30,143 bases of DNA from the NCBI GenBank assembly GCA_900759445.1, contig CAAEVH010000013.1, positions 1 through 30,143 on the forward strand, given 5' to 3'. The notes beneath the pieces were generated by a model. It saw only the letters and a list, made by a program, of their open reading frames with translations, had not been told where the DNA came from and searched no databases. Position numbers and translations under genes: made by a program. How positions within the stretch are numbered: the stretch's first letter is position 1; every line of letters begins with the position of its first letter. Positions 1 through 9,478 of the stretch are shown one piece after another. The stretch is from an uncultured Raoultella sp. (GTDB lineage: Bacteria; Pseudomonadota; Gammaproteobacteria; Enterobacterales; Enterobacteriaceae).

Positions 1-1
1 A

Positions 2-78
<77 letters not shown>

Positions 79-99
79 TTAGCGCCGTTGCGGGGTCGG

Positions 100-128
100 A
101 TAATACGGACTTCCCCCCCCGCTGTCTA
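100..128 (-). promoter_or_regulatory. Promoter of the argX tRNA operon
   Basis: On the minus strand a -35 box TAGACA (123-128) is followed by a 17-nt spacer and a -10 box TATTAT (100-105), 21 nt upstream of the mature tRNA 5' end. The -35 box matches the sigma70 consensus at five of six positions. A GC-rich discriminator (CCGACCCCGC) follows the -10 box, as is usual for stable-RNA promoters under stringent control. The spacer contains a run of eight G residues (plus-strand C, 113-120). Confidence 0.8.
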
Positions 129-180
129 GTGCCTTTTTAAATAAAATTTCTGTTTGGTCACGCTTTGTGCACTTTGGCGT

Positions 181-1566
181 TTATTCCGTCGTTTTATCGA
201 CATTTCCATGTCGACCGAGACCAAACGCCTTATAAATAAGCGTCACGAGGGCCAGGAAAAGTATTCCGACGAACAGCGACATACGGGTGTCGTCATTAAA
301 GCCCATACCTATCAGCACACAAACCAGAAACGCCATCGTGAAATAGTTGGCCCACGGGAACAGCAGCGAACGGAACGGGTGGCTGGCCATCTCCTCCTGA
401 TGCGCACGACGAAAACGCAGCTGACTAATCAGAATCACAAACCACGGCACCATACCCGGCAATACGCTGGCACTGTAAACATAGACGAAGACCCGCTGCG
501 GGTTGGGAATAATATAGTTCAGACAGGAGCCAATCAGCAGAATCAGAATCGACAGCGCGACGCCCACGGCCGGCACGCCATTGCGCGAAACTTTCGCCAT
601 TGCCGCAGGCAGTTGCCGGTTGCGCGCCAGCGCGTAGAGCATACGACCGCAGCTGTACATCCCGCTATTACAGCCGGAAAGCGCCGCCGTCAGCACCACA
701 AAGTTGATAATACCCGCCGCCGCAGTAATACCGATTTTCGCAAAGGTCAGAACGAACGGGCTGCCGCCGGAACCAATTTGATTCCACGGGAAAATCGTGA
801 CAATCACGAAAATCGCGCCCACATAAAAAATCAGGATACGCCACAGGACCTTGCCCACCGCACTGCGCAGCGTGACCTGCGGATTCTTCGCCTCACCGGC
901 GGTGATGCCGATAAGTTCAACCCCCTGATAGGAGGCCACCACGATACACAGCGCCGTCAGGAATCCTTTCCAGCCGCCGGCGAAAAAGCCCCCGTGTTCG
1001 GTTAGATTGCCAAATCCGATGGAGTGCCCGCCGTTGCCAAAACCAAAGAAGATCACCCCCAGCCCGACGACGATCATCACGATAATGGTGGTGACTTTAA
1101 TCATCGCGAACCAGAATTCGATCTCACCATACAGGCGTACTGCGGCCAGGTTTGCCAGCGCCACCAGCCCGACGGCAATAAGCGCCGGTATCCACTGCGC
1201 CATATCCGGGAACCAGAACTGCACATACACCCCGATGGCCGTAATCTCCGAGATCCCGACCGCCATCCACATAAACCAATATGACCAGGCGGTAAGATAG
1301 CCGAAAAACGGGCTCATATAGCGGTGCGCGTAAACGGCGAATGAACCGGTCACCGGCTCAAGGAACAGCATTTCGCCCATCGAGCGCATGATAAAGAAGA
1401 CAAATAAACCGGCGATAATATACGCCAGCAGGACCGAAGGACCGGCCCATTTCAGCGTGCTTGCCGCCCCCATAAACAAACCCACGCCAATCGTCCCGCC
1501 AAGGGCGATAAGCTCAATGTGTCTGGCCTCCAGTCCGCGCTGGAGTTCCGCTTTTTTCTCTGTCAT
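181..1566 (-). CDS. yifK: Amino-acid permease YifK (threonine/serine transporter family)
   Basis: A 461-residue inner-membrane transporter of the APC superfamily (amino acid transporter family), with about 12 hydrophobic segments and the N-terminal signature [11 protein letters not shown] near residues 23-33. It is nearly collinear with E. coli YifK (461 aa), for which threonine/serine uptake (synonym ThrP) has been reported; substrate assignment here is by homology. The longest open frame extends 19 codons further upstream, but the ATG at 1566 has an AGAGG ribosome site at good spacing and reproduces the family length. It lies downstream of wecG across a 338-base gap and upstream of argX, as in E. 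coli. I see no clear intrinsic terminator after the stop codon. Confidence 0.95.
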   Translation of the reverse strand: MTEKKAELQRGLEARHIELIALGGTIGVGLFMGAASTLKWAGPSVLLAYIIAGLFVFFIMRSMGEMLFLEPVTGSFAVYAHRYMSPFFGYLTAWSYWFMWMAVGISEITAIGVYVQFWFPDMAQWIPALIAVGLVALANLAAVRLYGEIEFWFAMIKVTTIIVMIVVGLGVIFFGFGNGGHSIGFGNLTEHGGFFAGGWKGFLTALCIVVASYQGVELIGITAGEAKNPQVTLRSAVGKVLWRILIFYVGAIFVIVTIFPWNQIGSGGSPFVLTFAKIGITAAAGIINFVVLTAALSGCNSGMYSCGRMLYALARNRQLPAAMAKVSRNGVPAVGVALSILILLIGSCLNYIIPNPQRVFVYVYSASVLPGMVPWFVILISQLRFRRAHQEEMASHPFRSLLFPWANYFTMAFLVCVLIGMGFNDDTRMSLFVGILFLALVTLIYKAFGLGRHGNVDKTTE

Positions 1567-1764
1567 ATAACCTCTTGTGTTTGCCCTGCTTCCGGTTTTT
1601 GTTCCTCGTCCATTGAGCGGCACGCCTGAGGGCCGAACTCACCCCACCCGTAGCACAGCGATTCATGCCGTCGGGAGTGACAGGTTTGCCATGGCGCGAC
1701 CCGCGAATGGTCTTGCCCATATACCGGTTATTTTTATTAATGAATGAAAGGAAATGTCCTTGCC

Positions 1765-1794
1765 TGCACGACGGCACACGCTGCCCGCCGTGCA
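1765..1794 (-). other. Strong hairpin between wecG and yifK
   Basis: On the minus strand TGCACGGCGG pairs with CCGTCGTGCA (10 bp with one G-T pair) around a 10-nt loop. Neither strand has a T-run after the stem, so a classic intrinsic terminator is not supported. It may be a 3' stabilising structure of the wec transcript or part of the yifK leader. Confidence 0.5.
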
Positions 1795-1846
1795 TTAAGC
1801 ATGCGAATGGTTAATGAATTTTCAGGAAATGGCAAATAAAGTATCA

Positions 1847-1888
1847 GGCGAGTGACAGTAGTAAACACAATACGTACGTAAACTCGCC
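1847..1888. repeat. Inverted repeat with palindromic core upstream of yifK
   Basis: Seven-base arms GGCGAGT (1847-1853) and ACTCGCC (1882-1888) flank a segment that includes the perfect self-complementary 10-mer TACGTACGTA (1871-1880) and two copies of GTAAAC. It lies just after the wecG stop codon. It may be a regulator site for yifK or a 3' structure; no family is recognised. Confidence 0.4.
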
Positions 1889-1904
1889 AGTTTGCAGTGG
1901 AATA

Positions 1905-2645
1905 TCAGAGCTGACCGGTATAATACCAACGTAAATATCGCAGCAGGCGAATCTGTCTTTTAATCCGACTCGGCTGAGAGACTAAACGATAGAACCACTC
2001 CAGACCCAGGTTTTGCCAGAATTTTGGCGCCCGGTGGACATGGCCGGTGAAAACATCGTAGGTGCCGCCAACCCCCATATACAGCGCCTGCGGATAGACC
2101 TCCCGGCAGTCGCGCATCAGGATCTCCTGACGCGGCGATCCCATCGCCACGGTTACGATTTTCGCACCGCTATCGCGAATACGCTCAAACAACGCCTGGC
2201 GTCGATCGGCAGCGAAATACCCATCCTGACTGCCGACAATATTGACCTTCCAGCGGGCACGCAGCTGCGCCTCCGTCTGTGCCAGCACCTCCGGCTTGCC
2301 GCCAACCAGGAAGACCGGGGTCCCCTGTGCGCCCGCCCGTTCCATCAGCGCTTCCCAGAGGTCAGCGCCCGCCACGCGCGAAACCTGAGCCTGAGGGTAT
2401 TTTTTACGCAGTGAGCGCACGACGCTGATGCCATCGGCATATTTAAACTCTGCGGCTTCAATCAGTGCCCGTACGTCAGGATTATCCTCAACCGCCAGCA
2501 TCTTCTCTGCGTTGATCGCCACCAGCGTTCCCTGGCGGATAGTGCCGTCCGCATACAAATAGTCCAGAGCGTGCTGCATATTGCGCCAACCAATGAGTTG
2601 TAACCCTCTCAGCAGATACAACGGCGCAGAAATAGTCTCAGTCAT
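1905..2645 (-). CDS. wecG: UDP-N-acetyl-D-mannosaminuronic acid transferase WecG (RffM)
   Basis: A 246-residue glycosyltransferase of the WecG/TagA/CpsF family (GT26). It adds ManNAcA from UDP-ManNAcA to undecaprenyl-PP-GlcNAc (ECA lipid I), giving lipid II, at the cytoplasmic face of the inner membrane. Family features visible are NAEKM near residue 50, [10 protein letters not shown] near 70-80, [12 protein letters not shown] near 115, VAMGSPRQE and [11 protein letters not shown] in the C-terminal half, and a basic C-terminus ending [12 protein letters not shown]. Two in-frame ATGs lie six bases apart. The second (2645) has AAGGA at proper spacing and gives the E. coli length of 246; the first sits almost on top of that site. 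It is the last gene of the ECA operon, 8 nt after wzyE. Confidence 0.96.
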   Translation of the reverse strand: MTETISAPLYLLRGLQLIGWRNMQHALDYLYADGTIRQGTLVAINAEKMLAVEDNPDVRALIEAAEFKYADGISVVRSLRKKYPQAQVSRVAGADLWEALMERAGAQGTPVFLVGGKPEVLAQTEAQLRARWKVNIVGSQDGYFAADRRQALFERIRDSGAKIVTVAMGSPRQEILMRDCREVYPQALYMGVGGTYDVFTGHVHRAPKFWQNLGLEWFYRLVSQPSRIKRQIRLLRYLRWYYTGQL

Positions 2646-2653
2646 GTCCATCC

Positions 2654-4003
2654 TTATCTGACCTGAGGTTGCGAAAGCGGTTTAACCCGCCGGTGAATCA
2701 GTCCCGCGCTATCCAGGAACCAGTACAGCAATTTCGCCGCCAGTAAGCAGATACCAAAGATCACGAGGAAAAACACCACGCGGGAGCCAAATGAGTCCAG
2801 CCCTTCGCGCGCCAGCACTATCATGTTGAAGATAGCGCCAAAACAGAAACTGTGCAGGATAGCCGCTTTATAACGGTTACTCTCGCGGTTACCCAGCTCA
2901 TACAGCCAGTCGAACCATTTGATAATCAGTCCGACCGCCACCGCGCCCAGCGGAACAAACCAGATCCCCCCCATCACCACCAGCGAGCCGATCAGCGTCG
3001 GCGAGATAGCCAGGCCGGAGTGGTTATTCAGCACTTCCCAGGTAAAGTAGTTAGCGGTATTGAGCACCATCGACGGTCGGCTATGCCACATCCAGCTGGG
3101 GATAAAGACGTAGAAATCCCTGATCATCGGCGCCAGCCCCTGGAAGGCTATCTTGTCGTAGTTTTGCAGCAGCAGCGCCAGATTCTCCCACGGCGAAAAC
3201 GTATCGCGGGTCAGATAGAGGAAGGTATAAAACGCTTCATCGCCGCTGACGTTCATGCCATAGCGCTTAAGCGCCAGCCAGAACATTCCCACAATACCCA
3301 GGACGCCAGCCGCCGCCAGCATCCACAGGCTGATCCAGCCGCGAATAATGCCGATAAACAGGAAAATGGCGAAAGCGATAATGATATTCGCGCGGGTACC
3401 GCCGACAATGGCATAGGTCAACAGCCCAAACGCCACGGTGCTGAGCAGGAAGAATATCCACGCCTTATAATCCTGGCGCAGGAAATAGACCACCAGCATC
3501 GCCGGGATAAAGAAATAGAAAAAGCGCTTCAGCGCCACGCCGGAGACTTCGGCAGAGAAGATCTGACTGTAAGAGTTGAGCTTAAACAGCAGGAAGCCAT
3601 TGTGGGCAAAGAAAATCCCGACGCACAGCAGCGCTACGCCCAGCAGAATGATCCATGCCAGATGCGTTTCCACGCGGTTCATCGTAAATAGTGGCCGTCG
3701 CTGGCTGTCGTGCGTGGCCGAACGCAGACGCGTTTTATAGGTCACGTAATAGACCGCATAGAAACAGACCGACACCAGCAAGGTTTGCAGCAACACGTCC
3801 GGCGGAGCAACGCTGACATCAAAGCGGAACACCAGGATACTGGTCAGCGGGAAACCAAAGAAGAAGGTCAGCAGAAACAACAACGAGAAGAACACATTGA
3901 AGTTAAAGCGCACGCGGCGAAACTCAAAATACGTCGCGGTGGCGATAAACAGCGTTGACAGCAGCCAGACCACCAGCAGCCCGCAAAATTGCATTAATGT
4001 CAT
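2654..4003 (-). CDS. wzyE: ECA polymerase WzyE
   Basis: A 449-residue, very hydrophobic integral membrane protein with about 11 predicted transmembrane segments. It is collinear with E. coli WzyE (450 aa) and polymerises ECA trisaccharide repeat units on the periplasmic side in the Wzx/Wzy-dependent pathway. Larger hydrophilic loops occur around residues 85-110 and 245-320. Its ATG overlaps the wecF stop by four bases (ATGA), and wecG starts 8 nt after its stop, so the three are probably translationally coupled. The gene sits between wecF and wecG exactly as in E. coli. Confidence 0.96.
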   Translation of the reverse strand: MTLMQFCGLLVVWLLSTLFIATATYFEFRRVRFNFNVFFSLLFLLTFFFGFPLTSILVFRFDVSVAPPDVLLQTLLVSVCFYAVYYVTYKTRLRSATHDSQRRPLFTMNRVETHLAWIILLGVALLCVGIFFAHNGFLLFKLNSYSQIFSAEVSGVALKRFFYFFIPAMLVVYFLRQDYKAWIFFLLSTVAFGLLTYAIVGGTRANIIIAFAIFLFIGIIRGWISLWMLAAAGVLGIVGMFWLALKRYGMNVSGDEAFYTFLYLTRDTFSPWENLALLLQNYDKIAFQGLAPMIRDFYVFIPSWMWHSRPSMVLNTANYFTWEVLNNHSGLAISPTLIGSLVVMGGIWFVPLGAVAVGLIIKWFDWLYELGNRESNRYKAAILHSFCFGAIFNMIVLAREGLDSFGSRVVFFLVIFGICLLAAKLLYWFLDSAGLIHRRVKPLSQPQVR

Positions 4004-5079
4004 GCGTTGACCCCCGCGGCAATCTGCAATGCCTGCTGCCAGCCCGCCAGGTAGTTCGGCCGGAAGAAAGCAATCTGGTTCTTATCAACGCTCGCCAGCT
4101 GACGCTGGGCTTCACGCACTACGTCAACATCCAGCGCATCGCCGGTAAACAGCACCGGAATATTCTGCTCCGTCATATCCTGCCAGAACGGGTTTTCCCG
4201 GTTCAGCACACAGGGTATCCCTGCCTGAATTAATAAACATAGTGTCCCGATGCCCTGCTGGCGAGCAAACAGGAAATAGCCCAGATCGCAGCGGCGCAGC
4301 AGATTCAGATAATCAGGAAACGCCAGCTTCTCACTGAGAATCTGCAGGTGAGTGGCGCTAAACAGCGCAGCGCCCGCTTCACGGACCTCGTTAATATAGT
4401 CCGTATTATTTTCCGGATACCCCATCGGCACGATCACGTTTACCGTATCGCCAAATTGCTGATGGATAGCACGCAGCGCCGCAATATGCTCATTACTGCG
4501 GTCACCCGAGTTCCCGACCAGAATCGTCAGCGTCTCGGCGCGCGGTGCGCTCTCGGCCAGCGAATTAAGCGCCGGATCCATGCGCGTCGGAAAATAGAGC
4601 AGTTCGCCGGGCACGCGCGGATGACGGCGAGCGAACCAGCTGAGATCGCCCCGGGTGGCAAAAACGCGCCCGACCCGACTCTGGGCAAGGCGCCGCAGCG
4701 GATAGAACAGGCGAAACTTCAGGCTGGACGAATTTTCATACAGATCGGCACCCCAGATATGCCAGTTAAACTGGGCAGGACGAATTCCCCCGCTTAGCAG
4801 CGCCAGCCACAGCCCGGTATTAAACTGGCCGTGGAAGAAAAAGCGCTGTCGGCGATCGGCTTTTGCCAGAGTTATCACCGCCTGCGCCAGGGATTTTTTT
4901 CCGGGATAACAGGTGACAGATAATGCCGGGTAGGCCTCGCGCACTCCTGTTGCATCACCGACGACCATAAACCTACGCGCCTGCTCGTCATGGGCGGCCA
5001 GCTCGTCATTAAAGAACCGTAAAACGGTCTGGTTGTGGTGCGGGATATCCGATCCCAGTACATGTATCAGTGCTGTCAT
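4000..5079 (-). CDS. wecF: dTDP-Fuc4NAc:lipid II Fuc4NAc transferase WecF (RffT)
   Basis: A 359-residue glycosyltransferase (GT56) of the same length as E. coli WecF. It transfers 4-acetamido-4,6-dideoxy-D-galactose from dTDP-Fuc4NAc to ECA lipid II, completing lipid III. The N-terminus [20 protein letters not shown] and the internal segments [12 protein letters not shown] (about residues 104-115) and [13 protein letters not shown] (about 185-197) are typical of the family. There is no signal peptide or transmembrane helix, consistent with a cytoplasmic, membrane-associated enzyme. It overlaps wzxE upstream and wzyE downstream by four bases each. Its donor sugar depends on WecE and WecD, encoded in the same operon. 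Confidence 0.96.
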   Translation of the reverse strand: MTALIHVLGSDIPHHNQTVLRFFNDELAAHDEQARRFMVVGDATGVREAYPALSVTCYPGKKSLAQAVITLAKADRRQRFFFHGQFNTGLWLALLSGGIRPAQFNWHIWGADLYENSSSLKFRLFYPLRRLAQSRVGRVFATRGDLSWFARRHPRVPGELLYFPTRMDPALNSLAESAPRAETLTILVGNSGDRSNEHIAALRAIHQQFGDTVNVIVPMGYPENNTDYINEVREAGAALFSATHLQILSEKLAFPDYLNLLRRCDLGYFLFARQQGIGTLCLLIQAGIPCVLNRENPFWQDMTEQNIPVLFTGDALDVDVVREAQRQLASVDKNQIAFFRPNYLAGWQQALQIAAGVNA

Positions 5080-6326
5080 GCCCGTTTACGCCAGAGTAAA
5101 AACACGCCACTACAAAGGGCGAAATAAACAATATACGTAGCCATATACGCCTGCGCTGCGCCAATCGCGCCATGCGCCGGGATCAGCCAGTGCGAGAATG
5201 CGGTCAACAGCGTGAACTGGCTGATTTCCGTTAGTATATAAAAACGCAGCGACGCTTTCGCAATCACCAGATAGCCATAAACATAGGCGCCGACCTTCAG
5301 CACATCGCCGACCAGTTGCCAGGCAAACAGGTCGCGCATCGCCGTAAAGCGGTCGGAAAACAGCAGCCAGATGGCAAAGTCGCGCAGTAGCCAGACGGTT
5401 AAGCTCGCCACCGCCACCGCCGGAAGGACAAATTTTAATGATTTGCCGATCTCACGGGTAATCTCTGATTTGGCCGTCAATCGGGAGAGCGTAGGCAGCA
5501 GATAGACGCTAAACGATGCGGTGATAAACTGCAGGTAGGCATCGGAAATGCTGCTGACCCCTTGCCAGATCCCTACCGCCTCCCAGCCATAATGCTCCGC
5601 CAGCAGGTTACGCATCATCACGTAAGCCACCGGCAGCGTCACCGAGGTAATCAGCGCCATCAGGGTAAATTTGGAAAGCTGCCCCGCGAGGCCGTTATCC
5701 CAGCGCGGACGCAGCGCGCTGAGCGGGATTGTCCCGCGCCGCCATAGCACGATTGCCGCCGGGATCACCACCAGCGCCGGCACCAGCGCCAGCCCGAGCA
5801 GCGCCCCCTGGTAGCCCGCGAAGCGATAGCAGGCGTAATAGGCCACGACGCCAATCAGGCTACCGGCGATCAGCGACAGGGCATTGCCCGCCGCATCGCG
5901 AAAACCTTTCATCAAGGCCAGCAGCAGGTTTGCCCAGGCAATGCCCATCTGTACCAGCGCCACCAGTTGCACCAGCCCTTGATAGTGCGTATGGCCGAAC
6001 AGCCCCTGGCTGACCGGCGCGGCCGCCAGCAGAAAGACCAGCGCCAGCAGCGTTGAGAAGCCAAGCACCATTGCTGAGGAGGTGCCGACGACCTTATTCA
6101 GCTGCTGGCGATCGTCATGATGCTGTGCGACCAGTTTGGTGACACCGTTGAAAATACCGGCGCCCGCCAGTACGCCAAGCACGGTCACCAGCTGGCGAAA
6201 GTTACCGGCCTGACCAACCCCTGCCGGGCCAAAGGAGACAGCCAGTAGTTTAACCACCAGCAGTCCGGCCCCAATTTTGACCAGCGTGGACGCGGCGGTC
6301 CACAGTGAAGCTTTAGCCAGCGACAT
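5076..6326 (-). CDS. wzxE: ECA lipid III flippase WzxE
   Basis: A 416-residue polytopic membrane protein of the MOP/Wzx flippase family with about 12 hydrophobic segments. The length equals E. coli WzxE. It moves undecaprenyl-PP-linked ECA trisaccharide (lipid III) from the cytoplasmic to the periplasmic leaflet for polymerisation by WzyE. The N-terminus [20 protein letters not shown] and the segment [14 protein letters not shown] are characteristic. It starts one base after the wecE stop and overlaps wecF by four bases, so it is tightly coupled in the operon. Confidence 0.96.
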   Translation of the reverse strand: MSLAKASLWTAASTLVKIGAGLLVVKLLAVSFGPAGVGQAGNFRQLVTVLGVLAGAGIFNGVTKLVAQHHDDRQQLNKVVGTSSAMVLGFSTLLALVFLLAAAPVSQGLFGHTHYQGLVQLVALVQMGIAWANLLLALMKGFRDAAGNALSLIAGSLIGVVAYYACYRFAGYQGALLGLALVPALVVIPAAIVLWRRGTIPLSALRPRWDNGLAGQLSKFTLMALITSVTLPVAYVMMRNLLAEHYGWEAVGIWQGVSSISDAYLQFITASFSVYLLPTLSRLTAKSEITREIGKSLKFVLPAVAVASLTVWLLRDFAIWLLFSDRFTAMRDLFAWQLVGDVLKVGAYVYGYLVIAKASLRFYILTEISQFTLLTAFSHWLIPAHGAIGAAQAYMATYIVYFALCSGVFLLWRKRA

Positions 6327-6327
6327 A

Positions 6328-7458
6328 TCAGGAGAAATAACTCAGCAGCGAATTAATCACCGTACGCTGATTGGCTGACGACAGGTTATAGAACAGCGGC
6401 AGGCGCAGCAGGCGCTCGCTCTCCTGGGTGGTATGACGATCGTCACCGCGGAACTCGCCAAAGTGCTCTCCCGCCGGGCAGCTATGCAGCGGAATGTAGT
6501 GGAACACCGCCAGAATTTCCGCCTCTTTTAGCCAGGCGATCAGATTACTGCGATCGTCAATATCGCGCAGCTTAATATAAAACATGTGCGCGTTGTGCCC
6601 GCAGTCGGCCGGAATCACCGGCAGATCGATGCGACCAGCCCGCGCCAGTGGCAGCAGCGCATCGTAATAGCGCTGCCAGAGCGTTAAACGTTGCTGGTTA
6701 ATCTGTTCCGCCGCTTCCAGCTGCGCCCACAGGTATGCCGCCTGCAGGTCAGACATCAGATAGCTGGAGCCGATATCGCGCCAGGTGTATTTATCCACCA
6801 GCCCGCGGAAGAACTGGCTACGGTTGGTCCCTTTTTCGCGGATAATTTCCGCACGCTCGATCAACTTACGATCGTTAATCAGCGTCGCGCCACCTTCACC
6901 GCCGGCGGTATAGTTTTTGGTTTCATGGAAACTGAAACAGCCGATATGCCCGATCGTGCCCAGCGCTCGCCCTTTGTAAGTCGACATGACACCCTGCGCG
7001 GCATCTTCCACCACGAACAGATTGTACTTGCTGGCAAGGGCCATGATGGTGTCCATCTCGCAGGCCACGCCGGCATAGTGTACCGGTACAATGGCGCGGG
7101 TTTTCTCACCGATCGCCGCTTCAATTTTGGTTTCATCGATATTCATCGTATCGCGACGAATATCGACAAAGATGATTTTTGCCCCGCGCAACACAAAGGC
7201 GTTGGCGGTTGAGACGAAGGTATAGCTCGGCATAATCACTTCATCGCCCGGCTGGATATCCAGCAGCAGCGCCGCCATTTCCAGCGAAGCGGTGCAGGAA
7301 GGCGTCAACAGTGCTTTCGCAGTCCCAAACCGCTGCTCCATCCACTGCTGGCAGCGGCGGGTAAATCCGCCGTCGCCGCACAGTTTTCCGCTGTCCATCG
7401 CGGATTGCATATAATCAAGCTCGGTTCCCACCACCGGCGGTGCGTTAAATGGAATCAT
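6328..7458 (-). CDS. wecE: dTDP-4-amino-4,6-dideoxygalactose transaminase WecE (RffA)
   Basis: A 376-residue PLP-dependent aminotransferase of the DegT/DnrJ/EryC1 family. It converts dTDP-4-keto-6-deoxy-D-glucose with L-glutamate into dTDP-4-amino-4,6-dideoxygalactose. The PLP lysine is K181 in FSFHETKNYTAGGEGG, and EDAAQG (about 151-156) is the cofactor-binding region. The open frame runs 15 codons upstream into wecD. ATGs at 7461 and 7458 are both possible; 7458 gives 376 aa as in E. coli and better spacing from AGGTG. Its substrate would normally be made by RffH and RffG, whose genes are missing from this operon. Confidence 0.95.
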   Translation of the reverse strand: MIPFNAPPVVGTELDYMQSAMDSGKLCGDGGFTRRCQQWMEQRFGTAKALLTPSCTASLEMAALLLDIQPGDEVIMPSYTFVSTANAFVLRGAKIIFVDIRRDTMNIDETKIEAAIGEKTRAIVPVHYAGVACEMDTIMALASKYNLFVVEDAAQGVMSTYKGRALGTIGHIGCFSFHETKNYTAGGEGGATLINDRKLIERAEIIREKGTNRSQFFRGLVDKYTWRDIGSSYLMSDLQAAYLWAQLEAAEQINQQRLTLWQRYYDALLPLARAGRIDLPVIPADCGHNAHMFYIKLRDIDDRSNLIAWLKEAEILAVFHYIPLHSCPAGEHFGEFRGDDRHTTQESERLLRLPLFYNLSSANQRTVINSLLSYFS

Positions 7459-7462
7459 CATG

Positions 7463-8137
7463 TCACCTGTATAACCAGTACGCGGTGTTTTCCACATTCG
7501 CACCGCTGAGAATATAACGTTTAAGCGCGGCGGTGTTCCCCATCTGGGTTGCCACCCGCAGTGTAGACAGCCCGCGGAGTTCGGCCCAATGCCGTGCGGC
7601 CTGCATCAGTTCAGCACCCGCGCCGCGACCGGCCAGCAGGCCGATGCGGGCATCCGTCTCATTGAGCTGACGCAGTGAAACAAAAGCGCGAATGTCGCCA
7701 TCGGCAGCGCGAAAAATCAGACACTGGTTATCGAACGTCCCCCGCACCGCGTTTTCAATCCACTGGGCGTAGAAACGGCCGCTGGCATCTGCGGCATACC
7801 AGGGAGCGCGGAAGCGACTTTGCGCAAAGGCCTGTGCCGCCAGCTCGCGCAGTCGTGGAATCTCTGCCGGCGTAGCCACTTCACAGCCCGCGTCGGCAGA
7901 CCGACCGACCGGCAGTGCCAGATCGACTTCGCCTTCCACCAGCTGGAAACCCAGCTGCTGTAGCGCATCCAGCCGCACGCCATCATCCGCCGCAATCTTC
8001 GCCTGCAAACGCGTCCAGCCGGCCAGCGCCTGAGCGGTCAGCAGCGGGGCGTCATCGCGAAAGCGCACAATAGCGCTCTGGATGCCGAAGAAGCGATTTT
8101 CCCACTCCAGGGGTTCAATACTGGCGTGGAGAGACAT
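7463..8137 (-). CDS. wecD: dTDP-4-amino-4,6-dideoxygalactose N-acetyltransferase WecD (RffC)
   Basis: A 224-residue GNAT-family acetyltransferase that N-acetylates dTDP-4-amino-4,6-dideoxygalactose with acetyl-CoA to form dTDP-Fuc4NAc. The acetyl-CoA-binding motif A is seen as [15 protein letters not shown] near residues 166-180, and the C-terminus is [11 protein letters not shown]. The open frame begins nine codons earlier, but the ATG at 8137 gives the E. coli length of 224 and the family start (M-x-x-x-ASIEPL-x-WEN). An AGGA lies about 8 nt upstream. Its first 23 bases overlap the end of a 34-codon ORF interpreted as the rffG/rffH deletion scar. Its stop lies next to the wecE start. Confidence 0.94.
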   Translation of the reverse strand: MSLHASIEPLEWENRFFGIQSAIVRFRDDAPLLTAQALAGWTRLQAKIAADDGVRLDALQQLGFQLVEGEVDLALPVGRSADAGCEVATPAEIPRLRELAAQAFAQSRFRAPWYAADASGRFYAQWIENAVRGTFDNQCLIFRAADGDIRAFVSLRQLNETDARIGLLAGRGAGAELMQAARHWAELRGLSTLRVATQMGNTAALKRYILSGANVENTAYWLYR

Positions 8138-8219
8138 GGAAGGTATCCTGGTTAGATTGGTCACGGCCAGAAGCTGGTATAAAACACAGGCTTGCGCCGG
8201 TGACCAGAACCGTTCTCAC
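8115..8219 (-). pseudogene. rffG/rffH deletion scar: 34-codon residual ORF
   Basis: On the minus strand a GTG overlaps the wecC stop (sequence CGGTGAGA). It opens a frame reading (M)RTVLVTGAS, which matches the start of RffG-type dTDP-glucose 4,6-dehydratases (MRKILITGGAGFIG). After about ten codons the similarity stops. The same frame continues through unrelated codons, enters the wecD start region in an alternative frame and ends in PRQY-stop at 8115-8117. From memory, E. coli RffH also ends PRQY while overlapping rffC, but this ending is partly forced by the wecD sequence and is weak evidence alone. I infer that most of rffG and rffH was deleted, leaving the 5' tip of rffG joined to the 3' tip of rffH. 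The remnant cannot encode an enzyme but may preserve translational coupling from wecC to wecD. Confidence 0.75.
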
Positions 8220-9478
8220 CGCCACACCCCTTTGGTATCGACAATATAATCCTGCGTCACGCTATCGCCGCTGATGGCTTTAAACTCATGATGGTCAACC
8301 AGCATCACCAGCACATCGGCGTTCGCCAGTGCGTCATCCAGCAAGGCCAGCGTACACAGGCCGTCAAGTTTCGCCGGTAGCTGGTGAATATTGGGTTCCA
8401 CAACCAGCGTTTCACCGCTGTGCCAGCGGGCGATTTGCATAGCGATAGACATCGCCGGGCTTTCGCGCAGATCGTCGATATTCGGCTTAAAAGCCAGGCC
8501 AAAACAGGCGACCTTCAACTCACTGGCGCGTTTATTACTGGCGGCCAGACAATCGGCGACCCGGGCTTTGACCTGCTCGATAACCCAGTCAGGTTTATGG
8601 TCGTTAACTTCACGGGCGGTGCGAATCAGCCGCGCCTGTTGCGGGTTTTGCGCCACGATGAACCACGGGTCGACTGCGATGCAGTGCCCTCCTACCCCAG
8701 GTCCCGGCTGCAGGATATTCACGCGCGGATGACGGTTTGCCAGGCGAATCAGCTCCCAGACGTTAATGCCCTGCTCAGCGCAGATCAGCGACAGCTCGTT
8801 CGCAAACGCAATGTTAACGTCGCGGAAGCTGTTTTCGGTCAGCTTACACATCTCAGCGGTGCGGGAGTTGGTGACCACGCATTCGCCTTCGAGAAAAATT
8901 TTATACAGCTCACTGGCGCGGGCGGAGCAAACCGGCGACATACCGCCGATGACGCGGTCGTTTTTAATCAGCTCGACCATTACCTGACCTGGCAACACGC
9001 GCTCCGGGCAGTAGGCAATATTGACATCCGCCGCTTCACCAACCTGCTGCGGGAAGCTCAGGTCCGGGCGCATTTCAGCGAGCCAGGCGGCCATTTGTTC
9101 CGTCGAACCCACCGGAGAGGTGGACTCCAGAATCACCAGCGCCCCCTTCTTCAGCACTGGCGCAATGGATTTTGCCGCCGCCTCGACGAAGACCATATCC
9201 GGTTCATGCAGATCTTTGAACGGGGTGGGTACGGCAATCAGGTACGCATCCGCCGCAACCGGCTCGGTCGTCGCACATAAATAGCCCTGCTCAACCGCCG
9301 TTTTGACCACGCTCGCCAGATCCGGCTCTACGATATGAATCTCGCCACGGTTAATGGTCTCCACGGCATGTTGATTGATATCAACGCCGACCACCCGCTT
9401 TTGCCGGGAGGCGAACGCGGCAGCGGTTGGCAGGCCGATATATCCAAGGCCAATCACTGAAATGGTAGAAAAACTCAT
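8216..9478 (-). CDS. wecC: UDP-N-acetyl-D-mannosamine dehydrogenase WecC
   Basis: A 420-residue cytoplasmic member of the UDP-glucose/GDP-mannose dehydrogenase family. It oxidises UDP-ManNAc with two NAD+ to UDP-ManNAcA, the donor used by WecG. The NAD-binding Rossmann motif GLGYIGLP is at residues 10-17. The catalytic cysteine is C266 in [13 protein letters not shown]. The middle and C-terminal UDP-binding domains are complete ([17 protein letters not shown] near 325-341). The length equals E. coli WecC. Its ATG overlaps the wecB stop by four bases. Downstream, its TGA overlaps the GTG of the residual rffG-like ORF. Confidence 0.97.
   Translation of the reverse strand: MSFSTISVIGLGYIGLPTAAAFASRQKRVVGVDINQHAVETINRGEIHIVEPDLASVVKTAVEQGYLCATTEPVAADAYLIAVPTPFKDLHEPDMVFVEAAAKSIAPVLKKGALVILESTSPVGSTEQMAAWLAEMRPDLSFPQQVGEAADVNIAYCPERVLPGQVMVELIKNDRVIGGMSPVCSARASELYKIFLEGECVVTNSRTAEMCKLTENSFRDVNIAFANELSLICAEQGINVWELIRLANRHPRVNILQPGPGVGGHCIAVDPWFIVAQNPQQARLIRTAREVNDHKPDWVIEQVKARVADCLAASNKRASELKVACFGLAFKPNIDDLRESPAMSIAMQIARWHSGETLVVEPNIHQLPAKLDGLCTLALLDDALANADVLVMLVDHHEFKAISGDSVTQDYIVDTKGVWR

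Larger units (their letters stand above)
1567..1904. other. Intergenic region wecG-yifK (338 bases)
   Basis: No convincing gene was found. An open frame overlapping the 5' end of yifK (1514-1795) has no family resemblance. The interval holds a strong hairpin (1765-1794), an inverted repeat with a self-complementary core (1847-1888), and presumably the yifK promoter and 5' leader. A GATACT hexamer upstream of the hairpin on the minus strand could be a -10 element, but no good -35 box stands at the right distance, so I do not call a promoter. Confidence 0.6.

Noticed and set aside
154..1005. 283-codon plus-strand open frame
   Set aside because: Fully antisense to the well-supported yifK gene; Gln/Arg/His-rich composition typical of a shadow frame and no family resemblance.
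1514..1795. 93-codon minus-strand frame overlapping the yifK start
   Set aside because: Out of frame with yifK, no family resemblance, and it spans the hairpin and probable leader region.
8138..8215. Loss of rffG/rffH as a sequencing or assembly gap
   Set aside because: The junction is clean, keeps the wecC stop overlap and gives full-length wecC and wecD with correct starts; a random misjoin would be unlikely to leave an open frame with an RffG-like start.
8384..9280. 298-codon plus-strand open frame opposite wecC
   Set aside because: Antisense shadow of wecC; low-complexity basic composition and no ribosome site or family match.
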